Shown one piece after another: positions 37,164 through 48,405 of a stretch of DNA of 64,000 nucleotides. A program made the translations under genes and the position numbers. The notes under the pieces are model-generated. The model was not told the DNA's origin and ran no database searches. It was given only the letters and a program-made list of their open reading frames with translations. The stretch is from Penicillium oxalicum. Its lineage: Eukaryota > Ascomycota > Eurotiomycetes > Eurotiales > Aspergillaceae. The stretch spans positions 2,914,001 through 2,978,000 of the forward strand of contig NC_064652.1 of NCBI RefSeq assembly GCF_001723175.1, in the 5' to 3' direction. Within the stretch, counting starts at the first letter, position 1, and each line of letters begins with the position of its first letter.

Positions 37164-37486
37164 CCCTTTGAGGTGATCGAATTTTTGTTCCCATCATTCT
37201 TTCCAACAGAAATTAGTTTTGGCTAATTTTAATCCTAGCCATTGGTTTTCTTGATCCTGTTGTTGTATATTGTGGTCCAACCATTCGGCGGGGATCTATT
37301 TGGATTATCCATGTTCCTCCACGGGGCATACACCCAAATACCTTTGACGGGTTTCCACTTTGCGGTTCGTGAAGTAATAACTAAATGGGCGTAGTCCTCA
37401 GTCGTATAGCCCTTCCTTCCACAAAAGGAACAATTGCCGTTCGGAGCGATCTGATTTAGGCCTTCAGTCTATTCTTTTGCCCATTC

Positions 37487-38377
37487 CTATGGCGATTTAC
37501 CTCTCGGGGGCATATATTTGAATGGTAGGTATTCATACTTAGTTGATAAGGATAAGGATAAGGAAGATAGTGAGGATAATAGCGAAATTGGTGGGGAGCG
37601 TAGGGGCCTAGTAACTGTAGTAGCTGTAAGGGTTAAGAATTGGTAACTAACGATTTCAAGCTCATGAATTACCTCCGTGAAGGTTCGAAAAAGGTCTAGG
37701 GCGGTAATTTTTGCGATATTTTCGTATCTATTAGAATAGTCTGCTAATCTAGCAGCTACAAAGGTTGGGATGTCACTTTGTAATTTATCCAGAAGTAGGG
37801 AAACGATCATGCCTGGGGCAAGTCGGACTTCTTCTGTTGCTTTGGTGTAGGCACTGCGAAATTCATGCACAAAATCGATCGCCGATAGGTAGTTAGCCCG
37901 GTAGGTTCGTAGAACCCTAGTTACCTTTTTTTTGCTAGGAATGAAGCCGGTGGTATAGAGGGCCTTTTTCAAGCTAATAACATATTCATCAGCGAATTCG
38001 CATCGGAATCTCATAGCCTTGACCATTGCATCGATCTCCTTCGAAACAGATTGTTGAAGCCACATTTGTATGGCATGGGAGTGTTCGACCCATGTCTCTG
38101 CTTCGGCAGATGTAACCTTAGGTCTGTCGCATTTTGGGTCAACGAGGCGATAGAGTCCTTTCTTTTTAAGGATTTGGCATGCATCTCTGAACTAATCCTC
38201 AAAGTCTTCTGTTCTTTCCAGCATGTCCAGCGAATTTAGGGTGAATTCTTTAGGGGCACCAGTAAGTTGGTTCACTGGCTGGCCTTGGGATTTCAGGGTG
38301 AAGAAGTTGCTGTAATCCTCGCGAGATGCAGGGAATTCCTCAACACCGGCCGCTTGGCCGAGGTCTTCTTCAGCCAT
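37487..38377 (-). pseudogene. gag: B2 gag, one RIP nonsense codon before the terminal one
   Basis: Starts ATG 38377 (MAEEDLGQAAGVEEF). It is open except for TAG at 38194-38192, where B3 has TGG (Trp), and continues in the same frame through CDRPKVTSAEAETW, YVISLKKALYTTGFIPSKKK and a Leu/Ser run to a TAG at 37487, again a RIPed Trp (B3 relatives show TGG context). Beyond it the frame continues through a zinc knuckle NCSFCGRKGYTTEDY (two Cys kept, His and last Cys now Tyr), an NPN/SQ-type repeat and an acidic region, and finally fuses to the last residues of pol near 36,340. Copia gag packages the RNA. Confidence 0.82.
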
Positions 38378-38803
38378 GGTTGGTATCTAGTGTAAATTTG
38401 ATGATTTGAGTGGTTTGGATAGGATTTGGGGATGGAATTTGGTAAGAAGGGAGGTTTGTGGGGGATATGTGGTGTTGTTGTTGGTGTGTTGTGGTAGGGT
38501 TTGAAGTGAGAGATGTTGATGTTGTGGTGGTCCTAACAAACATCAACAGACGCGTCTTTCTTTTGTTAATATTGGATTTGGCTTCCACAGCCTGGTTGAT
38601 TGTGTTGTATTAGGTGAATTTCTGGCTTCCACAGCCTGGTTGAGTTTGTTGAATTTGTATTAGGTTTGATGATTTGAATTTGAATTTGGTGATTTGGTGA
38701 TTATGGCTTCCACAGCCGAATTTGATGGGTTTAGTGATTGAAAATTTGAGAACTTGCGGTTTTCACAAATTCAGGCCTCACTATTGCGATCGGGCTCATA
38801 ACC

Positions 38804-38983
38804 TGATAGACCTACAGGTCTACAAGGCAAGGAAGCAATCTGGAGGCGAGACAACTGGGATTGGGAAGTCTAGAGAGAGGGAAGAAGAGAGAGAGAGGGA
38901 AAACCCATGAGCGGGAGAAAAACCCTCAAGGCACATGACTGCTGCTGGACCTAGCAAACATCTGGAGAGGGCAAACTCTCTCA
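38804..38983 (-). repeat. 5' LTR of B2
   Basis: 180 bp, begins TGATAGACC and ends CTCTCTCA. The PBS complement GGGCTCATAACC is at 38792-38803. Confidence 0.93.
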
Positions 38984-38988
38984 ATAGT

Positions 38989-41900
38989 ACCCTCTAAAAA
39001 CGCTATAAAAGTACTAAAAATATTTAAAAATATAAGAGAAGGAAAGATATTAAAAATTTTAGATAAATTAAGATTTAGCTACGGCTATAAGATTTCGTGT
39101 AGGTAGCCGTAGGATATTGCTATAAGATTTCTATGACTAAGGTATCTTTTAACTATAAATCCGAGCCTTAGTCCTATAGGTATAGATATACTAGTTTATA
39201 CTTTGTTTAAGAGAGTAGCGGATAAGATTAAACTAGTTAACGCGACTAAAAACGATAGATTAGTACTAACTAGTTATACGAATTAGAAGGAAATCTGCGA
39301 AAAGAAATACTTTACTAAATATCGCGCGTCTAATATTAAAAGTAAATTTAATAATCTACTAATACCGCGGATCTCTACGATTATAAGAGGTACGCGTCTA
39401 ATACCTAAAAGGGAGTAGAAAATATTAATTAGAAAGGATCTTCTGCTAAAGGAAAGAGGATTATTACGCGAGATACTATTTAAAAGAGAAGGTTATTTTG
39501 CGTAGGATTAGTCCTATATATCTTTGATTTTCCGAAGTAATACCGCTATAATATATTAAGACGATTTATATAGGCCTAGTAGTATCCTAGATTTCGAATC
39601 CCGCTAGCGCTAAAAGGTATAGTTAAAGAGATATTATAGGAAAGATTATAAAAAGGGGTCCTAGAATATTACGATAGTCCCTACCGAAATCCTTAGTTTT
39701 AGTACGTAAGAAGAATAGAAAATATCGTATAGTAAACGCTATAATATATATTAATAAAGTAATAGTATAGATACGAATATACCCCTAATACGGACGAATT
39801 CGTTAAAGAATTTTTAGGTATAGTAATATTATCTATTATCTATTTTCCGGGTATAACTAGATAACTCTAGATAGTCGCGATCGAAATATAATAGCGATTT
39901 AGACCCCGATCGGTTTGCTAAGGCAGACTATATTATTATAAGGGGCTTCGAATTCTGTACCGTAATTCTAAAGAGTAGTTATATAGATCCTAGCTAATAT
40001 TCTGTATATTACTAAACCTTTTATAGATAATATTCCGGTTAAAGGACCTAAGACCTAGTATAATAACGAGTTTATAAGACTAGGGATTAGGAGGTTTGTC
40101 TTAGAATATATACAAAATCTAGATAAGACCCTATACCTTTTAGAACTTACGGAGCGAGAGTTTCTGCAGAAAAATCGTAACTTATAATATCCGGCCTTAA
40201 AATTATAGGCTAGGTATACGATTCTAATAGGCGCAGACCTAATAAGCGGAAAATTTCTAAGTTAGCCGACTAGCTAGTCCCTATTAATCGCGATAAGGTA
40301 CGCTCTTTTATTAGTCTTATAGTCTACTTTCGAATTCTAGTAAAGGATTTTTAGTATATTATAGCGCCGTATATATACGATTTACGGAAGGATACGATAT
40401 TCGATTAGGGTAATAATAAATAGAATACCTTTAAGAAGATTAAGGAGATACTATATAGTTTTCCGGCGGTTATACTAGTCGATTATAGCTAGAATCTTTA
40501 GACCTAACGCTTATAGTAGACGCGTTAAAAATAGGATAGGGTAGTTTTGATATAGAAAAGAGAAGGGGTACGATAAGTATATATACGAGTTAGGGGTTTA
40601 GTCTAAATTAGAGCAAATATACGATACTAGAAAATTAGAATATCGAGGAGTAATAAAGGTATTTAAAAAGCTACGGTATTAGCTATACAGGGTAAGGTTT
40701 ATATTAGAAACTAATACTAATATACTAGTTACGTAGTTAAATCGACTAGCTTTAGACTTACCTAGGGCCTTAGTAACGCGATAGCTTACTTAGATTCGCT
40801 CTTCGATTTTGATATAAAGTATATTCCTAGGACGAAAAATAGTACCGCTAATAGCCTATCTAGGAAGCCCGCTACGCCTAAAGAAATAGAAGAGTAAGAA
40901 AAGGAGAGAGATATTAATAAATTTATCGTAGCTAAAATCTCTTATCTTCGCGTTACGGTTTCCCGTAGAAACTATAGTTTCTATTAAAATTCCTATTCTT
41001 AGAGATTTCTTCTGTAGAAGAAATAAATATCGTACAGAAATTCTAGATAGATTTATTCAGAAGAATCTTAGAAAATTACAAGGTTCTTAACGATACTACG
41101 TAGGCCCGCTAAGATATCTTAGTAAATTTAGTACGTTCAAGAAAAAGGCTTTAAATTTGTCTAAGATCGATATCTATTTTATAGAGGGTATAGCAGAGAT
41201 CTATTATACGAAGGGTTTTAGACGATACTAGGATACGAAAAGAGACGCTATAGCGCTTATATAAAGAATTAGGCTATAAAGGCCGCGAAGCTACTTATAA
41301 CCTATTAGCTACGCGGTACTATTAGTTAGGAATATATAATAAGACTACGAAATTCGCGTATACTTCGAATACTAGGCGCGTAATCCTATTAGACTATATA
41401 AACCTATAGGAAGCGTAAGACTATACGAATCTAGGAGAAATAGTATATTAATACTACCCCGCTACCTAACGAGGAAGGTTAAAAAGGAGTTATCTAAGTA
41501 AGAGATTTAGCTAGTAGGTAGCTAGAAGCAAGGATTCTCTAGAAGGTAGATAGTAAAAGCGCTACCGGATTCGTTTAGGAGGATATTATCTATAGGTATA
41601 GGGTGCCTTAGGAGATTATTATTAATTTTAGTCCTAAAATACGTTCGGAAATACGAAATTTTTTGAAATTACCGCGTCGATACTATTTTAATTTCGGTAT
41701 ATAACCTAGGCGAATAGGGCGATTAAGAGAGTAATACGAACTCTAAAAGACGCCTTATCTAAAATAACGAATAGGTATAAACTATCAGAAGGTATTAAAC
41801 TAAAATAGTCCTAAAAGCTAGCCGCGATACTTGCTAACAGAGCGACTTTGTATACGTATACTAGTATCACCCTTCCGATTTGTTTATAGATAACTATCTT

Positions 41901-42429
41901 ACTAGTAGAATTAGATATACCTACCTAGTCGATACTACCCTAGGAAAAGGTAGAGACACGCGCAGATCTAATTATTACGAGCCGAATAAATTAAAAGACG
42001 AGACTAGGATATCTCTGATACGATAATACGGCTACAGAGGCTAAGAGCTTAGAATAAAGAATATTACGACTCGCAGAAACCTGCGAATTACGCCCCTAAA
42101 AGAAAAAGATTTAGTCCTTCTCTATAATACTAGGTTAGAGACGATATAACGTCTAGAAATAAGCTCCGATTTAGATAGATAGGGCCGTATCGAATCAGAA
42201 AAGATCTAAAAATAGCGTATACGAAATTAAAGAATTAGACGGCACCCTATACCGATAGATAAATAAGGTAAGCGCTAGTATTAATAGTAGTAGGCTAAAA
42301 AGATTTTATTACTAGGCGCTCTAGGATAAAAGAAATTTAGATAAGGATAAAAGAATTAAGGCTAAGAACGGATTACTACCTACTACGCAAAGGCGCAGAA
42401 GAGGACGGCCGCGAGAGGGATAGGGTTAA
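38989..42429 (+). pseudogene. pol: A1 pol: RT, RNase H, integrase, AT-hook-like tail (RIPed)
   Basis: RT motifs are NPWFLV-like (39,690), YRMVN-AIMYINKVT (39,730), FSGYN then DSRDRNITAI (39,850-39,890), and a palm FIDN (from FIDD) near 40,019-40,030 followed by PVKGP. The integrase region near 41,570-41,780 reads EDIIYRYRVP-EII, EIRNF and VDTILIS, followed by a GPY/F-like LDGTLYR...RLKRFY run. The C-terminus at 42394-42420 reads RRRGRPRE with the stop at 42427-42429. This fungal Ty3-like type has FIDD rather than YxDD and no chromodomain. Many TAG stops. Confidence 0.82.
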
Positions 42430-42779
42430 TTTAATTCGATATTTTTCTTTGTTAAAAAGGTAGTGTATTAATTAGTCTATTTAATACGAATATTTCGGAT
42501 TTTTTATATTTTTGTTAATTTCTCTTAGAAGTAGATTAAATTTATTAGATTTGCTAAATTTTGTCTTTATTTAGAAATTTAGTAGTTTTTAAGACTTTTT
42601 AAAAGGTAATAGAAAAGGAATTGCTAGGGATAGCAAGATTTTTAGGAGGGGAGGGAAGTCTCCGGAGAGAGCTTAAATTATAATAATTTTCGCTAAGTAC
42701 TATAAATTTCTTCTGCAGAAGATATCGACCTATAACGATACGTTAAACTCTGCGAATTTCTTCTGCGGAAGAATTTAAT

Positions 42780-45212
42780 ATAACGGACTAGGCTACGATA
42801 TCCGCCGTAAGCTAATATCTTAATATTATACCTTCGATGCTAAGTAATCGTTTAATATAAATTACTTCCCCTGCTAAGATTATCGAAGAATTACGTACGC
42901 TACCTACGGACTAGGTCTATAAGATAGCAAAGCTCTATCTATATAAGATTTACGAAAAAGGATAGGTATTTTTAGACTCGGTCGCGATCGAACTCTATAC
43001 CTTTATAAAGGATAGCGAATTTTGAAGGGATATAAGACTTAGGAAGATTTTAGGATAGCTAGATAGTAGCAAGAGAAGTAATTAATCGTCGCGAATATAA
43101 CAAGAACTATATCTAGTAAGTAATATACGTAGCGCTATAAGCTTAGAATAGGGACGCTAAAAAGATTATAATTAGAGTCCGAACGAAAACTTTCGCCGAA
43201 AAGGTTAGTAAACTAGTAAGGAGCGGGATTAGTTTCGAAGAGATATAGCTCCGAGTTAATAACGCTATTCTCTAACGACTTAAGAAAGGAATATATAGGC
43301 GGGGGATCCGAAGAGCTAAAGAAGTTATATAAGTAATCTTAATAACGCCTATAAATCGCTAGATTTAACGGAACTAACGCTAGAACGGTTATTAAAATAC
43401 TATCTATCGATTAATAAAGATAGATTTATATACGAATATTATCGGATACCGCGAATTTTGATAAGGTAGATAAGGATCAGAGCCTAGCTCTAGATAAGGA
43501 TAAAAGCTAAATTTCTTCTATAGAAGAAATCTAATCGCAAAACCTAGATCTAGAAGGAAGCCGAATTTCTTCTAGAAGAAATCTAACCGCGCAAACGAGC
43601 CCGGAACTAAGCGATAATAATAACGATAAATAAACGATCGTAGGAATCAGAACTATTAACGGAGCCTACTAAGAAACCGAAGATATCGTAAGGTTTATTA
43701 AAGTTAGTACCCTACGATACAAGATAGATACTTCTAGGCTAGCTAAAGTAGTTCCGAAGACGAAATTAGATACTAAAAGTAAGCGCGAAGCGCTAGTAAT
43801 TTTTCGGCTTATTAGTAGGTCTATCCGCGAAAATACGACCGAAATCAGCCCTGATTCGATTTAAAGGGTATATAACTTAGCTAGTATATTTTTATATATT
43901 TACACTAATAGTGATTACGGGACTCTAGTATAACGCTTGCGATATCTTTACGCCCGGCTGTAACTAGGATAGGGCTAAGAAGGAATTTAAGGTTTAGTTT
44001 AAACTATCCTCTAGAAAAGAACTTAGGAGCTACTTTCGATTCCCTCCTAAGATACGAAAACCTTTAGTATCGAATTTCGAGAAGATATAGTATCTGACTT
44101 TTTAGGATATAAGTTTTCGCTATTTTAGAAGGGTTCTACTAAGTTTTAGGAAGAAAATAGAGAGGGATTAGAACGTTAACGGAAGCGTGTAGTACTAATT
44201 TTTGTATAGCTATAACGATTAGGATAGCTATTATCCTCGCGGTCTAATAGATATAATCGAGGAGGAATTTAATATATAACTAGTATTACTAATCGCGAAA
44301 GTATATACTAAGGGTTAGATAGGCTAAAAACGTATAGTATAGTATCTAGTAACTAGTATAGGCGACTATACCTACTACCTACTCTATATTCTACTACGAC
44401 CGGATTATTAATATCGGCTAATTTCGTTTCCTTACTACGCGAAGAGTATATACCCTAGTAACAGACTACTTTCCGCTATCTTAATATTAATATAATAGAT
44501 CTCCTTGTATCCTAACGAATAGCGAATATAATCTAGGGGACGGTTTCTTTAACGGATAAGAACCTACGAAATTATACTAAAATACTACTTAGGATACAAA
44601 ACTACCTCGCCGAGTAGTAGCAGAATCTACGCGATTAGTTACTAGAAAGATAGTTTAATCTATAAGATATCGGCTATATATAGACGCAGAAGATAAGGAG
44701 AAATTTAGTCTCTCCTAGGAAAAAGTTATCTATAAATAGGGAGATATACGTATTTCGAAGCTATACCTTCCTTATAGATTAATAGGACTAGCGACTTATC
44801 TTTAGCGAACGGTTTTGCCCTAGTTTTAGTATTAGGGAAGATTATAAGACCCTAGATAGTCCTAAATTAGGTACTTAGTCTAACTTTCGGCTTATTATCG
44901 CGATTTTTCGTTACCTAAATAGACTCCTTCCGGGTAGTCTAGTTAGAAATATAGTAGTCGGCTTACGTATCCTTTTTCTATATTAATTCGGTTACTAGAA
45001 TTAAGTCCGATCGAGATACGCTAATTAGTCGCGAAAGATAGGATTCCCCTATAGTTATCGAAGAATTAGACGTTCTTTTTAGCCGGAATTAGTAACGAGC
45101 GCATAGATTAATCTAGGAGTAGCGCGACTAGGCGAGATAGGCCTACCTACTATATTTTAGATAACGATAAAGGCCGAACGGTAGTAATTTAGCGTATACT
45201 CTTATTTTCTGC
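42780..45212 (+). pseudogene. Element A ORF2 (copy A1), RIPed
   Basis: Third copy of the accessory frame. It begins at ATA 42780 (ATG after RIP), 350 bp after the pol stop, and ends at the position of the TGA seen in A2 and A3; here that codon is CGA, so the frame runs on slightly. N-terminal sequence includes AKIIEELRTLPTD, YKIAKLYLYKIYEKG, VAIELYTFIKDSEF and two palindrome-encoded SSIEE units (43510-43531, 43564-43583). C-terminal sequence includes SKLYLSYRLIGPATYL and TPSG. Several 1-10 bp deletions break it. Confidence 0.6.
43510..43583 (+). repeat. Element-A palindrome (core TTCTTCTGCAGAAGAA), two copies here
   Basis: Perfect or near-perfect palindromes of 16-26 bp. Other positions in A2 are 4771-4788, 4824-4842, 5584-5603, 5636-5654, 7373-7392, 10409-10425, 10470-10490 and 12405-12422; in A1 26975-26992, 28911-28932, 28976-28994, 41005-41024, 42705-42724 and 42754-42775; in A3 562-583. 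The centre varies as GCAG, ATAG, ACAG or GTAG, all explicable by RIP. I found it only in element A. Confidence 0.88.
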
Positions 45213-45350
45213 GAAAGGAGAAGGGCCTATCGGTTTTGCTAAATTTTGTGTAGCCTAATAAGTTAGCCTAAGGGTCTTTAGGAGATCTAACGTTACTATC
45301 GAGGGATACGGGAAATTAACTAAGGGACGGTAAATTATAGGGGGGGGTTA

Positions 45351-45692
45351 TATAGTAGGGGATTCGGTTATATACTTAAAGGCGGATATTTAGTAGTAGG
45401 AGATACCTAAGAGCCTTACCGCGAGGAAGGTTATCTAGGACCTAGCTTACGGGATCCGGCATTATTATCATACTTAATTAATAGTTTAGACGGAGGATTC
45501 AGGACAGTCTTTATAGTCGATTCCTTACACTTGAATATTACACTCTTTTTGATTCCTGCCTTTAGTACCTGACATCGGATCTCACGATTACTTGGAGGAT
45601 TCCAGGACTTGCGTGCTTTATAGGTTTGGTTTAGTCCTCTATGACTCGACCTATCTAGTAAGATCAGACTGCCGTGAGTATTCCCCTCTTCA
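45351..45692 (+). repeat. 3' LTR of A1
   Basis: 342 bp, TATAGTAGGG to CCCCTCTTCA, with a few small deletions relative to the 5' LTR. Confidence 0.88.
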
Positions 45693-47487
45693 CTATATAA
45701 TTTATAGTCCTTTCAGGGTTCTCTCTGATACTAGTAGGCGGGAGCGAGCTATCAAAGAGCGGATTATCGAGAGTATTAAGGTCTATCTCTAGGTTGATCT
45801 AATAGGGTACTACTATAAAGATATATACCTTATTACGCGTGCGTCTCGCGAATTAATAGGGGGTAAGTAAATCGAGGTTTCGGTAGTTAACCCCGAAGTA
45901 CTAATAATATGTATCTATATCGATAACGATTCCCTATATATATAAACTAGGTATCCCTAGTAGTATAGGGGGTCCTGTTTTTTAGTTAATAGTATAATAC
46001 TCTACTATCTAGGTCTTTATAATTCCCTATTAATTAGTTACTATATTTAGGATACGGAAAGCCCCCTTAGCGTTACTATATTAATCCTAGAAGTCGCGGA
46101 GCTCGGGTATCTAGAGGGTAGCTTACTATAGTTTATAAGATTTTATAAGATCGTAGTTAATAATACTTATACTCGCGCTAGTATCTAGGCTAATTTTAAG
46201 GGTAGTAATATTAATACGTATAATAGTCTTAACTATTAGGAGGATCTCTACGAGTAGCTATTAAGTCGGGGTTATAGAGTTTACTCCGACTCGCTAGCGT
46301 TTCCCTAGTCTTCTATAGTTCTATTATTAGCGGTAATTTCGCTAATACGCGTATTTAGACGCCCTTAGCCCGGTCTTATCTAGGGATAGTTAGGAGTAAA
46401 ATATCCCTTTTTCCTATACGCGTAATAGATAACCGAGGTTAGGTCCCTATTTCTGTAAAACTAATAATAGGGTAAGACAAGAGTATTTCGATTAGGGTTC
46501 GTAGTCTCCTACCCGCGGAAAGAGGGTCGGTACTTCTTAGTATTTTCCTATTATCTCTTTTAATCCTAGTCTTTCCGGTTTCGCTTCCTCGGGTTTATCC
46601 TAGGTAGAGGAGGGTTCTAGTATTCTATATCTTAGCTATCCTATATACGAATCGCGGCCGAAACTATATCGGTACGATTCTTTAGGAGGTCGTTCTAGTA
46701 TAATACTTTAAGTTTATTTTTAAGGACTAGACGTAGCTTTATATAGTAGCTAAGAGTACGCTCTTTCTCCTAAATATTTATATAATTTTCGATAGATTAG
46801 AGGTAGTTATAAAACGCGCGTAGGTCTTAGTCCTCGAGCTAATAAGCGCTATAGTATTTTTCCGTAATATTAGCCTTAGTAAATCGACTACCCCGGATAA
46901 ATTCGAGTATCTAGTCAATAAAATTATCCTAGGTAGGTCGTTAGGCTATAAACTCGGTCTTCTTATAATTTATCTACTAGGCCCGTTAGGTTAGTTCTAA
47001 TATAAAGAATCTAATAGGAATCTTATATAAATTACTTACGTATTAGTTAGGATTTACTTCGAAGATATACTCTAGTTTATTAAGCTACTAGATATATTAC
47101 TCTAAGATTAATATAGAGCTTAGTTAGTACGAGATATTATTAATTTTGATCTCTACGCCTTAGGGTCGATAGGGAGGAGGAGGCGCAGGTTATAGTTTAG
47201 GGGTATCTTGTCGCCGAATTATAGCTTTATATTCGAGTTACTAGATCCGCGCTAGGAGGCGATCGAGGGTATTTTATTCGTTTAGTCCGGCCTATTCGGG
47301 AGACCGTACCTGGTAGCTAGACCTATCTTCTAGGTCCTAAGGGGTTAGGCTAAGCTTACTAGAGGGTTATCTAAGTCTCTTACTAACTCGTTAGGATCGT
47401 TCCGCTACTATAAGATAGGCGGATCGTTAATAGGTCGTCGGTATAGATATTTCTTCTCTAGGTAGCTAAATAGGAAGATTTAGTAAT
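45693..47487 (-). pseudogene. gag: C gag and protease region (RIPed)
   Basis: On the minus strand a charged, gag-like sequence runs from about 46,850 leftward (FYNYLQSIENYINIQEKER, IRIQDSQDIEY, PRINPRKRNRKD if TAG/TAA are read as Gln) to a zinc knuckle near 46,430-46,387 reading YYAYRKKGYFTPNY, a CCHC knuckle with all ligands turned to Tyr. It continues into pol across the A1 insertion. An apparently open plus-strand frame here is the antisense shadow. Confidence 0.75.
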
Positions 47488-47744
47488 TATTAGGGGGTCT
47501 GTATCGTAGGATAGAGAACCTATTAGCTAGGTAGAGAGTCTAAGTCTATAGGGTCTAATTTTAAAGACTAAATCTTAGGGTCTAGTAGTCTCTACTAGTT
47601 CCTATAATATATATATATAGCGTTTCTGCGTACCGAGTTTCTATAGCCCTACACAGAGCCCTTAGGGTTATTACCCTAAGACGACGCGGGGTCGATTCGA
47701 TCGTGAATCGTCTTAAGTTACCACGCATGACTTGCGCCGTGATA
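47488..47744 (-). repeat. 5' LTR of C
   Basis: 257 bp copy of 21352-21606, less RIPed toward its right end (keeps CATGACTTGCGCCGTGATA). Confidence 0.87.
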
Positions 47745-47809
47745 CTTAGACTTTTTAATAGTAAGGTTTAGGTTAGATTCTAGTATAGATAGGAATTATC
47801 CTAGTAAAG

Positions 47810-47988
47810 TGAGAGAGTTTGCCCTCTCTAGATGTTTGCTAGGCCCAGCAGCGGTCATGTGTCTTGAGGGTTTTTCCCCCATCGTGGGTTTTCCCTCTCT
47901 CTCTCTTCCTCCTTCTCCCTAGACTTCCCAATCCCAGTTGTCTCGCCTCCAGATTGCTTCCTTGCCTTGTAGACCTGTAGGTCTATTA
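47810..47988 (+). repeat. 5' LTR of B3
   Basis: 179 bp, TGAGAGAG to GGTCTATTA (CA now TA); nearly unmutated. Confidence 0.94.
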
Positions 47989-48000
47989 GGTTATGAGCCC
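47989..48000 (+). promoter_or_regulatory. Primer-binding site of B3, matching a tRNA-Met anticodon arm
   Basis: GGTTATGAGCCC directly follows the LTR. It is complementary to GGGCTCATAACC, the anticodon stem-loop (CAU) typical of tRNA-Met, not to a tRNA 3' end. This fits half-tRNA priming as known for Drosophila copia and yeast Ty5. The same site is present in B0, B1 and B2. Confidence 0.7.
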
Positions 48001-48405
48001 GATCGCAATAGTGAGGCCTGAATTTGTGAAAACCACAAGTTCTCAAATTTCCAATCACCAAGTTCACCAAATTCGGCTGTGGAAGCCATAATCACCAAAA
48101 TCACCAGATCACCAAATACAAATCAATAAATCCAACCAGGCTATGGAAGCCAGAAACTCATCAAATCAACAAATTCAACCAGGCTGTGGAAGCCAAATTC
48201 AATATTACTAAAAGAAAAGACGCGTCTGTTGATGTTTGCTAGGACCACTACAACATTAATATCTCTTACTTTAAACTATACCACAACACAACAACACCAT
48301 ATATCCCCATAAACCTCCCTTCTTACCAAATTCTATCCCAAATCCTATCCAAATCACCAAATATTAAATTTACCTAAACCTTAATCATATTCCTAAATAC
48401 CAACC

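Larger units (their letters stand above)
36086..38983 (-). mobile_element. B2: internally deleted copia derivative in A1
   Basis: 2,898 bp flanked by a perfect duplication ATAGT (36081-36085, 38984-38988), with 180-bp LTRs at both ends. Relative to B3 it lacks about 1.36 kb (protease to integrase, B3 about 49,822-51,183) and about 1.96 kb (RT-RNase H, B3 about 51,690-53,655). CA/TG content is nearly normal, so it is the least RIPed element here and probably the youngest. It keeps gag, PBS and LTRs and could in principle have moved using B-encoded enzymes. Confidence 0.93.
25961..45692 (+). mobile_element. Ty3-like element A, copy A1, containing B1 and B2
   Basis: LTRs at 25961-26309 and 45351-45692. 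Removing B1 (29737-35842) and B2 (36086-38983) leaves about 10.7 kb, the same as A2. Order: LTR, repeat leader, gag, protease, [B1], 240 bp of pol, [B2], RT, RNase H, integrase, AT-hook-like tail, ORF2, LTR. A 4-bp CTAT may be its target duplication in C. Confidence 0.9.
21352..47744 (-). mobile_element. Ty3/gypsy chromovirus C, split by element A1
   Basis: Its two LTRs (21352-21606 and 47488-47744) begin TGTTAGGAGG or its RIPed form and end ATA (from ACA). It is flanked by a 5-bp duplication CTTAG and inserted in B0. Internal pieces are 21607-25960 and 45693-47487, about 6.1 kb. It encodes, on the minus strand, gag with a zinc knuckle, RT with YLDD, integrase and a C-terminal chromodomain. 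A1 sits inside it with a possible CTAT duplication. Confidence 0.88.

Noticed and set aside
45700..46850. Long plus-strand frame in C, open apart from TAG/TAA
   Set aside because: The minus strand has gag composition and a Y-x2-Y-x4-Y-x4-Y knuckle; with TG depleted, TGA is rare, so any frame looks open if TAG is ignored.
47855..48070. 71-codon minus-strand frame across the B3 LTR and leader (also 35592-35789 and 38722-38910)
   Set aside because: Recurs only because the LTR-PBS-leader is repeated; it is antisense to the 5' UTR and has no independent support.
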